This document shows positions 1-12,018 of a stretch of DNA of 64,000 nucleotides, piece after piece. The stretch's first letter is position 1. Every line of letters begins with the position of its first letter. The notes under the pieces are model-generated. The model saw nothing but the letters and a program-made list of their open reading frames with translations, was not told the DNA's origin and searched no databases. Source of the stretch: Glandiceps talaboti (taxonomy: Eukaryota; Hemichordata; Enteropneusta; Spengelidae); the NCBI RefSeq assembly GCF_964340395.1, contig NC_135561.1, positions 19,765,740 through 19,829,739 of the forward strand, written 5' to 3'. The translations under genes were made by a program, and so were the position numbers.

Positions 1-176
1 TGGAAAGATAGAAAAGTTGGAATAACACAAGGATCTATGGTCTCGACACATTGAAAAGTTGGGATGTCAGAATTTCCCTTCCTTTATAATGTGAACTTTT
101 TGTGAAATTACTAAATGTTACTAACCTTTATGCTGGGATGAAGAGAGCAATAGTTAAAAACTATAGTTCTGCTTAC

Positions 177-305
177 CTATGAATCCTGGCTGACATGTAC
201 AATTATACCCGGGAATATTAAAGATTTCACCAAAGTTCATACAAGCTGCACCATTCTGACAAAGTTGGAATGTACAGTAGTTGATAATATCTTCACATCT
301 AGCAC
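177..305 (-). CDS. EGF protein exon 4: one EGF domain
   Basis: 129 nt between ttgacag|GTGCTAG and CATAG|gtaagc, phase 1 on both sides. It encodes an EGF domain ([12 protein letters not shown], then [11 protein letters not shown]). No further exon is visible in 1-176. Confidence 0.85.
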
Positions 306-3300
306 CTGTCAATAACGATATCATGTATGTACAGCAATTAGTAAGTAGTACATTTCTCAGTGTACCTTTCTAAGTTGTGAATAATTATCTGTGTTTGGCA
401 GATCAGCAGATAATTGTCATGTAATGACGTCATTAGATGATATGATATGATATCATTGTGTGAAATTCAACGTGGCCTTCAGACGAATACCTCTTTCAAA
501 TTTCACTAGCCATTGCAGTGGCACTGGTGATACTAGGGTAAGTAAAGGAAATACACTGAGGTGTGTTAGCTCTGAGTTGTATTTCCTGCTACTACCACAA
601 CTCCCTTTGACACTGTCTTCATCCCTGTCTCTTACTTTCACATATACACTTGCATTCACACTCAAACCAGGTCACATTGGTCGGTTGTCAGGGGTAACAT
701 GGTATTGTGTTACTTATAGCATGAATGATACGGTTTTTGCCATCAGTTTTCCCAACATTTGACTGCACACATTTTAAGTAGTAATGACACCATAGATTTA
801 ATCTGAGCTTACCTGTATACCCTGGCCTACAGTAACAAGACACAGTGTCAGATGTCTCACTACATGTGCCATCATTAGCACATGTATCACTTTCACATAG
901 ACTAGCCCTATCTTGGCAATCAATGCCGACCCAGTCTCCAGGGCATTCACATTGATAAGTGTCTCCCTCATCTACACATGTACCTCCATTATAGCAGGGA
1001 TTAATGTTACAAAATCCATTGGTATCCTCACAAAGTGTCCCTACCAATCCTGGAGGACATTTACAGTAGAACTCGTTCACCAGATCTATGCATGTTGCAA
1101 AGTTAGGACAAGGGTTTGATGCACAGTCGTCGATGTTGATTTCGCAATTACGACCTTTGAACCCTACTCTACAGTCACATGTATAGTTCAGAAATAGATT
1201 GATACAGGTGGCACCATTATGACATGTGTCTGTTTTACATTGGTTGACCCATGCATCACAAACTGCACCTGTGTAGAGACACAATATTGATTCAGGGTTA
1301 ATTAGGCATATACTTATTTGACGGAACGATTCATCATCCTTGGCGTTCATGTTTGGTGGCAACCATTTTAAAGTGGCCATATGGATGACAAATGGATATT
1401 TATTTTGGGATTTTTAATTCATAAAACAATTTTACTGTGTTTTCCTACTAAAAATACAATGTGGAACAGCATCAACCAAGTACGTGCTTGTAACTCAATA
1501 GAATTACAAAAAGCTAAAATCTGTGTAAAAGTTTGTTATTGTACAATGTAGTACAATAACAAACAAATTGTGAATGTTTTGCAATTTATCGAGTTATAAA
1601 CATGGACTTAGTGTATGCCGTTTCACATTGTTTTTTCAAGTATAGAAGCATAGTACTTTGTAGAGATGTTTTATGAATTAAAAATCCAAAATGACAACCC
1701 ATTTGTCATTAATATTGCTACTTAAGTTTGGGAAAAATCATATGAGGTTGATTTCTTACATAAATTACAAATAAATGAAGTGACTGTACCACAGACTTTT
1801 ATACCAATTATTCTTATCTAAAAAGCATCTAAACTGGTAACATTCTTGCTAGCAAGCAAGAGTACAGATGGTGGGACCTACAGCTTTATCTCTCGGCTAC
1901 TGTATTTTGTAAAGAGGTGAGGTTTTTTCCTGGGGAAAACCTACATTGTTCGTAGAGTCAAACTGAACGACACTCTTCTGACTTACAGCGTGGTAAATTT
2001 ATTCAAACCCTGAATGGGTTCAAACCCTGACAGCAGTGGTAAGAGGCAAGTGATTTAACCACTAAGTCACTGACAACACATTTTAAAACAAAACTTATTT
2101 TCACTTATTCATGTACATACATGTATACTGCAATAATTGATGTTTCAAACCCCTAGTTATGACCTAAATAAATCTGTTTTAGGGGAGGGGATTTTAACAT
2201 GAAAAGTTCTCTTCCTTGAACTAACAATCTGAGATACATGTAGCCTTCAAATAAAAGTTTTGTTATTTACCTGTATATCCAAGATCACACTGACATTGAT
2301 AAGTAGTTGGAGACATTGATGTACAAATACCATTATTACATATTGTACTATCACACTGACCAATCAACTCTGAGCACTGGGTACCTACAGGTTAAATAAT
2401 ATAATTATTACTCTTAACATACCGGGGGGTATACCATGATATTGTACTGTCACACTGACCAGTCAACTCTGAACACTGGGTTCTTAGCAGTGCAACAATA
2501 TAATTATTACCCTTACGCCATTGTATATTACACACTGTACTATCATACTGACCAATCAGCTCTGAACACTGGGTTCTTACAGGTTAAATAATACAATTAT
2601 TACCCTTATGTATGGACCATTATTACATGCATACATTGTACTATCACATTGACCAATCAACTTAGAGCACTGTGTTCCTACAGGTTTGAATCAATGACAC
2701 AATTATTACCCTTATCTATGTTTCACCATAACCAATCAACTCTAAACAATTACAATGTATGTACAGTACATATATGTACATGCGCGTGTGTGTGTGTGTG
2801 TGTGTGTGCATGCATCTGTGTGTATGTACATGTATGTCTGTGTCTGTATCTGTATCTGTATCTGTGTTTGTGTCCGTGTATCATTAGGTATATGTGTATG
2901 CATCTGTGCATGTATGTGTGCGTGCATGTGTGCACGTGCGTGTGTGTGCGTGCATGCGTGTGTGTGTGTTATACAGACATGCCTTAATGACATGGTGGTC
3001 CAGCCTTCAAATAATTTTCATCAATAACTCTTACTCACTGCTGCATGTCAACCACCACTTGCCAGATTTCATAAAATGATTTATGTCTGCTGATAAACCA
3101 TACGTGTATTTGGCTAATGATGCTTTCATTCTCTTACTGCAAAGACATTGGAGAGAGTTTCCAACATTTATGATGCAAGCATGTACATGTATCCTACAAG
3201 TTGGGCATCAACTTACCTGCAAACCCAGGAGCACAGGTACAAACATAATCACTCCCAGAATGTCCTTGCGCAAAATCTTGACAAGTGCTTCCATGGTAAC

Positions 3301-3925
3301 AAGGGTTGGCATAGCAACCATCAATCTCTTCACAGTAATCACCAACATATGAGGGGCTACAGTCACACTGATAAGCGCCCTCTTGTGGCATAGAAAAGCA
3401 AACTCCTTGATTAGTACATGGCGCTGTATCATCACTTTCTTTACAATAGTTGGGTTTCACAGTGACATTGAGTCTCAGACCAAAGTCACACCTAGAAAAA
3501 GCACCATTTAACAACTGGGCAAAGTAATTCAACCCTGGCCTCAAAAACGATGGGTTTACTAAAACAGTTTCTTGGGTTGCGTACGGCGCAATTTTGAACT
3601 CTTCAGGATACGATGAATTAGGACACGCTAGAAATTCTTCCTCTGTGACCTTAGCTGCATGTATAAATGGTAGCGGTATCCCAGCTGGTGTGATGATCAG
3701 CTGATCCCCTTCCTGCATTTCTATTGGACAGAGTTGAGGCAGGTAGAGTACTTCTGATGATTCAACACCATAGCACTCCAAATAACTATTACAAACTTTA
3801 TCTAGCGACCACGACAAGGTGACAGTCCTGGATGTATCCCGCCACACTGTTCCATTCTCACGTGGACACAGAATACAGCTCACCATATAAGGGCATAATA
3901 GGATCATAAAAATCCAGAACTGCAT
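177..3925 (-). CDS. EGF-repeat secreted or membrane protein, 5' part (4 exons, partial)
   Basis: Four exons read leftwards: 3925-3217, 2384-2271, 1268-813 and 305-177, all joined in phase 1 with good GT-AG sites. The last one ends in a donor, so the gene continues past the left edge. The product starts with a signal peptide, then a region of about 160 residues that I do not recognise, then at least eight EGF-like domains. Phase-1 one-domain exons are usual for EGF proteins of the extracellular matrix or cell surface. Ligand and cell role cannot be told. The exon chain and EGF identity are solid; the start codon is likely but not certain. Confidence 0.85.
813..1268 (-). CDS. EGF protein exon 3: four EGF domains
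   Basis: 456 nt, exactly four times the 114 nt of exon 2, phase 1 on both sides. It holds four EGF domains in a row. The second begins NIDDC, the usual start of a calcium-binding EGF domain. The third and fourth carry CYNGGTC and CANDGTC. The acceptor reads ctctacacag|GTGCAG and the donor ATACAG|gtaagc. Confidence 0.9.
1368..1725. mobile_element. Hairpin MITE, TTAA-flanked, copy 1 (diverged)
   Basis: A near-palindrome: TTAAAGTGGCCATATGGATG at the left is mirrored by the right arm, and a shared core (ATTTTTAATT.ATAAAACAATTTTA) occurs on both arms in opposite orientation. No ORF. It sits in intron 2 of the EGF gene. Two better-kept copies are at 6823 and 23893. Confidence 0.75.
1915..2075 (-). 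mobile_element. tRNA-derived SINE, family A, truncated copy
   Basis: On the minus strand a box-A-like TGACTTAGTGGTTAAA is followed by a box-B-like GGTTTGAACCC. After that comes a body with GTCGTTCAGTTTGAC and GGTTTTCCCC shared with the copies at 25785 and 27105. The far 3' part of the family is missing here. Confidence 0.7.
2271..2384 (-). CDS. EGF protein exon 2: one EGF domain
   Basis: 114 nt between an acceptor (tgtag|GTACCC) and a donor (ACAG|gtaaat), phase 1 on both sides. It encodes a complete EGF domain with six cysteines ([18 protein letters not shown], then [11 protein letters not shown]). Degenerate copies of its 5' half lie upstream at 2430-2745. Confidence 0.85.
2430..2750 (-). 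repeat. Tandem degenerate copies of the 5' half of EGF exon 2
   Basis: The stretch GACCAATCAACTCTGAGCAC of exon 2 recurs with a few changes near 2459, 2549, 2651 and 2730, spaced 80-100 bp. At least three copies keep an acceptor-like ctgtaag or ctaag just upstream. None keeps the 3' half of the EGF domain or a donor, so they are probably dead partial exon copies within intron 1. Confidence 0.75.
2780..2975. repeat. (TG)n / (TGTATC)n microsatellite
   Basis: A pure TG run, then TGTATC and TGTGCATG variants. It lies in intron 1 of the EGF gene. Long open frames over it are repeat artefacts. Confidence 0.95.
3217..3925 (-). CDS. EGF protein exon 1: signal peptide, unknown domain, two EGF domains
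   Basis: The Met at 3925 starts a hydrophobic stretch ([17 protein letters not shown]) that looks like a signal peptide. Upstream in-frame Mets at 3955, 3964 and 4057 would spoil it. The mature part has paired cysteines, NGTVW and N-glycosylation sites, without a family I can name; it vaguely recalls hormone-receptor-type N-terminal domains. Two EGF domains follow (CTNQGVCF...[12 protein letters not shown] and [12 protein letters not shown]...CTCAPGFAG). The exon is 709 nt and ends in phase 1 at GCAG|gtaagt. Confidence 0.8.
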
Positions 3926-4687
3926 GCTGATTTTCAAAGTATACCATGCTAACATAGACGGCATTGTTGTATCAAATAACTGATGAATCATACATGTGTA
4001 TATAGCACCCACCCATCTATTTACACCTACATGTACATATTGGGTATTAGTAACCACTTCACTAGATTACTGTAATAACAGTTGGGTCACTTATTGTAAC
4101 AAGCTTTTTAATAGATTATGACAACATACATGTATGCCACTCCCTTACTATTCAGGCAATAATATCAATGTCCGATTCCAATGTACCAAATAATAGTATA
4201 ATCGATGAAAGTGTTGAAAATCAATATTGTTGACACCATCTGTTCATAATTTGTCTAATAATTCAATTTTCAACTGGAAATGAAATGATTCTAAAATCAA
4301 ACTATAGGCCTGGGGAATAAAATTGATATTACATCACATTACAGTTTATCAGGGTATACTTATTGTTTTTATAGACCCATTCTGCTATTCAATTGTACAT
4401 TCAGAGGTCATTTTTCTATGGTGGGTAATCCTGTGATGATCTGTGTTTTCATTCATTTGTGCATCCAGTGATCAGAAACTCCAGTGGTCAGTTTTCTTGC
4501 AATTGTATATCCAGTGGTTATTTGTCCCAACTTCACACTTAACAGTCAGTTTTCCACAGCTGTATGGTTTGTTTTCTGATGTCAAATCACTTGTCCAACT
4601 ACACATGACACAATAGTTGTAGAGTTCATCTTTGGTAATGTAGTTTTCATAACTTTGACTTCTTCCCAATGGTAGATGTAGATTTTA

Positions 4688-5071
4688 CACCTGTAACGGT
4701 TATCAAATACACAGACACCTCAGTGACCTGTAACTGTTATCAAATACACAGACACCTGTAACTGTTATCAAATACACAGATACCTCAGTACCTGTTATCA
4801 AATACACAGACACCTGTAACTGTTATCAAATACACAGACACCTGTTATCAAATACAGACACCTGTAATTGTTATCAAATACACAGACACCTGTAACTGTT
4901 ATCAAATACACAGACACCTGTAACTGTTATCAAATACACAGACACCTGTAACTGTTATCAAATACACAGATACCTGTTATCAAATACAGACACCTGTAAT
5001 TGTTATCAAATACACAGACACCTGTAACTGTTATCAAATACACAGACACCTGTAACTGTTATCAAATACAT
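4688..5071. repeat. Minisatellite, unit about 27 bp
   Basis: About 14 copies of a unit based on CACCTGTAACTGTTATCAAA plus TACACAGA. Some copies are shortened by loss of the CTGTAA part, which gives 17-27 bp spacing. It lies upstream of the EGF gene start. Confidence 0.95.
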
Positions 5072-5207
5072 AAAGTCATTGGATATCACTTATTTATCTT
5101 TGATTTTGAACATTCAGGTAAATTTCAAAAGACTAATGAATAATAGCAAAGGCATATAATATGACAGTATCCCCTTGACATGTAAGTACAAGTGTGACAT
5201 ACTCAAG

Positions 5208-5307
5208 GGTATTTGCATGTGTGCTTGCAGTGTTCTCTGCACCCGTACTTTCATGAGGGTAGCGAGTGAAAGTACAACAGAAAACACTGTAAGCACGAGT
5301 GCAAATC
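5208..5307. repeat. Hairpin-forming inverted repeat
   Basis: The left arm (TTTGCATGTGTGCTTGCAGT, then CCGTACTTTCA) pairs with the right arm (TGAAAGTAC...ACTGTAAGCACGAGTGCAAA) around a short loop near 5257. It may be a small foldback element. No target-site duplication was identified. Confidence 0.6.
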
Positions 5308-5577
5308 ATTTCAGAGCGTTACAGATTGATTTTATTATGTTCCACTGAAAATAGGGATACATACAATGTAGATCCTATAGGGTGGCAAGGATTCAGTGCC
5401 AAGCTCATCTCAATTGCCTAGCAGATTTATGATACATTGTATTAAAGAAAATGAACATTACTGGGGTCACACTTTTTTATAAAATACACTTGCTTGTTTC
5501 AGCTAGTTTAAGAACCTTGGTATCAAACGGAAGTAAAGTTCACACTTCTATGCACTCAGTATTTTTATTAATTATTT

Positions 5578-5890
5578 GTGGAGTTATGATGGTTGAATGG
5601 TTAGCATGGCCAACTTGAAATCTGCAGGTTGCAGGTTTGAGTGCTGTTGCATCTGTTTGTTTCTGAATGGCTAAATTCCTTGGGCAAGATTTGAACCATG
5701 TCTGTGCCTCAGTCAACCCAGCTGTATAATTGGGGACCTGGTAGGATAGAGGTTGAAATGTGAATGCTTTAATCCTATGTACTTACAGAGGCTGCAATGG
5801 ATTGCTTGCTCCCCAGAAGTAACAGTGCTATAGAGCCGTGCTGGGGTAAAGTGCTTTGAGCGCAGAGTAGGAAAGCACGACAACATTATT
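5578..5890 (+). mobile_element. tRNA-derived SINE with conserved 3' tail, family B
   Basis: A box-A-like GATGGTTGAATGGTTAGC is followed about 35 bp later by a box-B-like GGTTTGAGTGC. Further on are CAGTCAACCCAGCTGTATAA, GGGGACCTGGTAGGATAGAG and a tail AAGTGCTTTGAGCGCAG. The tail resembles the conserved 3' domain of vertebrate and invertebrate V-type SINEs. The family name is from memory and would need a Repbase comparison. Confidence 0.75.
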
Positions 5891-6822
5891 TATTACTAAT
5901 GTGTACATGTACATGTAATAACACTGCCTGGTATTAACAGAAACAGGAGAATTTGGTAACATCTACTTTTTTTATTGCATATTGCCTATATTTCTTTGAT
6001 CTGGTGAAATGATTTTTTTTTAAAAAATGTATGGATGGATGGATGGATGGATGACAGGATTAGTAAAATTCACATAACTGATTATATGATGGTGACCCCA
6101 CAATCCCCTATCTGAGTGAAAATTATCATTTATGGCTGAAATTTGGGAACTTTAATAAAACAAATGGTTCAAAGTTTCCTTGAAGTCATTGAGACTGTTA
6201 AAGTATGGTTATGAAATGGAAACATCACCAACACATTCACTTACTTTTTTAATGTTTTATTTTATTTGAAATGACCGACCCATTATTTTAAGGTGTTACG
6301 AATTGATGAGAAGTACAGGTGCCTTTATATTACATGAATTGTTCAAATACACAATAGTTATAATTAATTTTACAATAATTCATAATACAATACCAATTAT
6401 ATTATTATTGAAATAATCACTTATTAGTACATCAGAATTTTCAAACTGAGGTCATGTTTTTTACTTCAGCAAATAATATTTTTGGTGATAATGATATTAT
6501 CTAGTGCATTGTATTCTTCATACAAATAAAAGTACTTATTGCTATGGTAACAATAATACGCACTAAGCCTACAATATCTTCACTACAGAAACGTATTATC
6601 ACAAACATCTGTGCATAAATTTCTGCATATTAAATCCTTTTTTATCTCAATTTAATTAAATATATGTACATGTAGGGAATCTAATAATAGTGTAAGTTCT
6701 AGCTATGTGTGGTAGTACCTGTGGTCACTGTGCATACAGTAAGAATAACATGTATGCCAGTTCTAAATATAATACTTTAAAATTTATGCTAGTGGACCTC
6801 ATAGTAATTTCTATATTATGTT

Positions 6823-7140
6823 TTAAAGTGGTCATATTGATGAAGATTGGGATCATATTTATTTTGGATTTTTAATTTATAAAACAATTTTATCATGGCT
6901 TCCTACTTGAAAAATCAATGTGAAAATACGTATGCCAAGTCTGTGTTTGTAACTCAATACATTGCAAAACGCTTTTAAAAAATGTGAAAAGTTTGTTATT
7001 GTACATACAATAACAAATGTTTTACAGGTTTTATTAATCTATAGCAATTTATTTTCAAATAGGAAGCCATGATAAAATTGTTTTATAAATTAAAAATCCG
7101 AAATAAATACACCCAATCCTCATCCATGTGACCACTTTAA
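6823..7140. mobile_element. Hairpin MITE, TTAA-flanked, copy 2
   Basis: 318 bp from TTAAAGTGG to CCACTTTAA. The two arms are near-perfect reverse complements (CATGGCTTCCTACTTG / CAAATAGGAAGCCATG). TTAA at both ends suggests a TTAA-targeting (piggyBac-like) mobiliser. No coding capacity. Confidence 0.85.
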
Positions 7141-8249
7141 GAGTAAGACTATTAAAAAACAATATTTGAATGGAAACAAAAGCATAATAATAGGATCCTT
7201 ATTCAAATATTTACTGTATGTATTAATGTGTATTTTAAGTGGAGAGGTCACACTATGTAAATTACAAAGGTCAATATTACAAATGTATTCTTTGTGTATA
7301 TAGTGTTTGTATGTACCATAGTGTACTAGTGAAGGCAGGTTATCGATACCAAATAATAGGTAACAGTGACTGTCAGGTGTGAGGTCTTTATTATTTAGAT
7401 AATAATATGTGCTGGTATATAATACATTTTGTATGTTGTAAATGGTTCCCCTTGGGCAATAGTATTATGAGGTGTAATGTATTTATAAACAACTATTGTG
7501 TTCATGATGAACAGCAATGTTTATTTTTTGACAATGCTATTCAACACATGTATACAATATAGCCAGGTGAGTTCAATACAACGTATGTCAAAAAATAAAT
7601 GCTCCAGACTGTATATCTAGATCCTACGATATTGTTACAATTTACACCTCCACTTTGTTAGTGGAATAGTTAGAGACTATGTTGGCATCCAGACTAGTAC
7701 ATTGTATACATATGTATCTTTTAGTGATGCATCAAAATTTGGTGTTCCCCTATCTCTTACTACAAATGTATGTGGTGATTCACAACAAGAAATGCCAGTG
7801 TTTCTCATTTTGACCCACCACAACAAAATATGTTCATCATTAGAGGGCACACTGTCTGTATACTGAATACAAGACCTGACTTTGTATTACAATGTAGTTC
7901 TGAACTAAGACCATAAATAATTCACCCAGTATACTTTTTGGCTAAATGATAAATCACTCAATAATTATAACAGCTGAAGAATTCCGAGTGATTTATCCAA
8001 AGTATACTACTACTAGGTTTATTATTTGTGCTCTCATGTCAGAACTAAGGTTGTTTTTTTCACATTTGGTTTCAATAACATTTTATTTCCCAGATCTGTA
8101 ATAATCATCTGTCATACATATTATATTCCAAATCTAGTCAATATGTGTTCCAAAATTATAGATAGTAGTAGCAAAGATTTGACACATTTTACTACAATTA
8201 TTCATGAATGTACATATCATTGCCAAATTTATCAATATATATGTATATA

Positions 8250-9741
8250 ATTATGAATAAGCGGATATCAAATTTGTGCTCGGCTAAAGTCTAACAATGA
8301 CATTATTATCCAATGGTATGCAGGGTTAGAAAGAAGGTTAGTCTACGTTTTTATGTGCTAGCAAATGACATCACTATAGCAACACAATGCGATCATTTAA
8401 ATGTCTGTTTTCCTCTCTGGGGATCATGTTTCGCACTCACAGCTGTGACATTTCGACAGAATACTGTTATTGCGATCAGTTTACACACCTACCCATAACC
8501 TAAAGCACGATACAAATGATTTTTGGTATTGTGTAACGAGAGTGCACTTTGGGTAATACTAAAATAAATGATATTGATACAAATATAGGGGTGGGTTTGC
8601 AACTAAAAATATGCAACTGCGTACTGCTGGCCAATGATGCATTCACGCTCGTCATGATCGCATAAATTCGGCTAAGTTTATGGGAACTAAACGCAGGGGT
8701 ATTATTACTTTTTGCACTTCTGACAAACGTTTACATGTAAGGGTATTAGAATACTACTATATAAATACTAATTTCGGTTTATACTCTCTCAATAGTTGCG
8801 TGGAATGTAACGATAACAGCGTCACCGTTACTTTCCGCTTGACCTGGGTGATCACTGATTGCACCAAACAAACGGGAATACGAAAAACAGATCGATCGAA
8901 ATTGATTCTAAGCGCTTTACTTACCTTTGGACTTCCATGAAATCCTTACGAATTGTTTAAAGAGCTCATTATGATGTTTATGAGGTGTAAGAGTTGTAAT
9001 CGGTGAAGCTGTATCGATCGTCTTTTGACCTATTGTAGAAAGGGAATGTGAAAATATACAGGTGGAGTGAAATACAATGCGCACGTCATACCAAAAAGTG
9101 GTACTAGTTGCGCATCTACAGGTGACTCCCCTTTGCTCTCTTTCACTATCATTTTGTCAAAATGTCAGTTCAGAAAGTTCGTGAATTTTATCAATACTTC
9201 GACGATAAATATATAACTTGAATTTGTAGCTACATATCAGAAATACCTACAACTGATTTTATTTTTATTGAAAGTTAAGAGTGAATTTTGTGAATGTTTA
9301 GTCTCTTAAGGGTCCCAAATTAGCCTGATTGTCAAAATGGCCGCGCCCATTCATAGCCGATCGACAGTGTACCGCATATCAATAATAAACCGATTGTAGC
9401 GGCTTTGTTTGTCCCATAGCATAACTTGATTCAAATCGGTATAGTCAGCTCACAGGATCCAATGTTATCTGACTAAGACAGTTATCTTTGAGTGTCGTGG
9501 TTTATTCGACGCACGAAAATATTTCGAGAGGGTTACCACCCGATGGCTTCCGGTGTCGTGACGTACAAGGTGCAGTGTCAAATAACAATCTTGGATTAAG
9601 TTTCCGTTGCTATGACAATAGCGATACCGTGACATATCAATGTTCATTTACTGATTAATTTATAAACATAAACACTCAAAGACCACTGCTTTCCACTCTT
9701 TATTTCATTCCAGCTGGTGAAAGTTGTGTTTTAACTTCATA
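8250..9741. promoter_or_regulatory. CpG-richer region upstream of the MKRN2OS-like gene
   Basis: CG dinucleotides are clearly denser here than in the rest of the intergenic space, for example around 8660-8900 and 9300-9560. This kind of patch often marks a promoter in invertebrate genomes. No TATA box or other core element can be assigned. The boundaries are approximate. Confidence 0.35.
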
Positions 9742-9956
9742 ATGTCGTCACCGGAGTTAGGAGTGCTCTGTTTCAACCACTGCAGTCCAGTGAATGTGTT
9801 TTGTTTTGAAATACCTGACATCTGTCCAGTCTGTGGTTCTGATCTAGAAGTTTCGCCTTGTCTGTCTCCGCCATTCCGAATACCCAGCCCATTTGCCAAC
9901 GCCAAAGCGGTACCGTTTAGTGTTGTTATCAAGCCAACACAGGGAACATTTTTACA
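9742..9956 (+). CDS. MKRN2OS: MKRN2OS-like exon 1
   Basis: Starts at the ATG of MSSPELGVLCFNHC. An in-frame Met six codons upstream (9724) is possible, but the family usually starts close to the CFNH block. It contains CPVCGSDL and IPSPFANAKAVPFSVVIKPT. The donor ACA|gtaagt leaves phase 2. Confidence 0.8.
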
Positions 9957-11948
9957 GTAAGTAAAGAACATACGGTACATTTGTACATGTACAACTGCAT
10001 CCATTTAAAAAAAAAAAAAATCAGAAATTTTTAGGAACTGTGCATCATGTCGGAGGTCAACCACCTTTAAATTTCTTTGTCCTTGCCTGAGATGTGTTAG
10101 TATCAAATCATCTCTTTACTCCAGAGATTGAGATTCGATATGCCACTCATAGAGATAGCACTAGACCTTGACTAAATGAATTAGTAATTAATAGCTACAA
10201 CCTTCATTGCATCCGCTAAGAGAACTACAATTCTATATTAGATTTTCTGCAATAAGTGTTTGGTGCTAAAACAAACTAGTTAATATATAACCTAGAATAA
10301 TATTATGATGGTGCAACTCTGTGACTCATGTCAATTCACTTTAAAAATTACAAACATGTAGTCATGAATAATCATGGCAGCATTTGGCATCAGTGTAATG
10401 TGTGTTTTCATCTCTTTAGTTATGTGTCTATAGATTTAAAAAAAAAACTCTCGACAGTCTCCTAAATCATGAGTGGTCACAGACAGGTATATATAATGTA
10501 GTCTTATGTCTAAATATAGTGTATGGAATATTTGACATTAATTAATGGTACCTTTTACATCTTAAAAGTGGGTGTTGTTTTTCTTAGTTGACTGGATGTA
10601 ATTGCCAGGAGTGTCACATTTTACTTGTCATATGGAAACAACTCCTATTTATCTCAAAATTGCCATTAGAATATTTTCAATATGTATGGTTAATTCATCG
10701 ACCCTCCACCCACGGTCTATGGTTAATTCATCGACCCTCCACCCACGGTCTATGGTTAATTCATCGACCCTCCACCCACGGTCTATGGTTAATTCATCGA
10801 CCCTCCACCCACGGTCTATGGTTACTTCATAGACCCTCCACCCACGGTCTATGGTTACTTCATAGACCCTCCACCCACGATCTATGGTTAATTCATTGAC
10901 CCTCCACCCATGGTCTATGGTTACTTCATCGACCCTCCACCCACGGTCTATGGTTAATTCATCGACCCTCCACCCACGATCTATGGTTACTTCATAGACC
11001 CTCCACCCACGATCTATGGTTACTTCATAGACCCTCCACCCACGGTCTATGGTTAATTCATAGATCCTCCACCCACGATCTATGGTTACTTCATAGACCC
11101 TCCACCCACGATCTATGGTTAATTCATAGACCCTCCACCCACGATCTATGGTTACTTCATAGACCCTCCACCCACGATCTATGGTTACTTCATAGACCCT
11201 CCACCCACGGTCTATGGTTAATTCATAGATCCTCCACCCACGATCTATGGTTACTTCATAGACCCTCCACCCACGATCTATGGTTACTTCATAGACCCTC
11301 CACCCACGATCTATGGTTACTTCATAGACCCTCCACCCATGGTCTATGGTTAATTCATAGACCCTCCACCCACGGTCTATGGTTACTTCGTAGACCCTCC
11401 ACCCACGGTCTATGGTTACTTACTACAAAGTAAAAGCTTAGAACTATATTCTAAACTTGGCACCAGAAGATTGTTGGATTATTTCATATACTTACTACAC
11501 AAGGATAGATTTAATTAGTCTTTAGCTCTACACAATTTATCATTCCGATATTAACACATTCTTCAGTAATGCAGTGAGTCAATGTGTACATTTGTATTAA
11601 ACACATCCTGTGTTGTACTTCATTGTTATCATTATAGATATTTCCAAAGAAACTCAAATCTATATATTGGAATATAACATTACATGGGTGATTCTTTCAA
11701 ATATTAACACATTCTTCAATTCAGTCACAATGTCAATATCGTATACACTGGACTAAAAGTGTGTTTTTGACTCATTGTTTCATTTTATAGACATTTTCAA
11801 CGAAACTCAAATCTTCATATCGGCATCACAAGCTCGAAAGGTAGGTGAATTGTTTGTATATGGTATTTACAGATGGCACTTTGACCAAAACATGTACAAA
11901 AACATAACACAGTATCTTATATGCATAATGCACACATGCGCGCACACG

Positions 11949-12018
<70 letters not shown>

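Larger units (their letters stand above)
3926..9741. other. Intergenic region between two divergent genes
   Basis: It lies between the start of the minus-strand EGF gene and the plus-strand MKRN2OS-like gene. It holds a minisatellite, a small hairpin, a SINE and a MITE, listed separately. I see no exon with domain support. The open frames here (all under 90 codons) lack family signatures. Any promoters of both genes should lie here. Confidence 0.7.

Noticed and set aside
460-762. 100-codon plus-strand frame in the EGF gene intron
   Set aside because: No domain, low-complexity Leu/Thr/Ser. It lies in the intron between two confirmed minus-strand exons.
10684-11422. CRISPR-like or coding repeat (HRPSTHGLWLI)
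   Set aside because: Head-to-tail 33-bp units without spacers, within an intron; the frame is a by-product of unit length.
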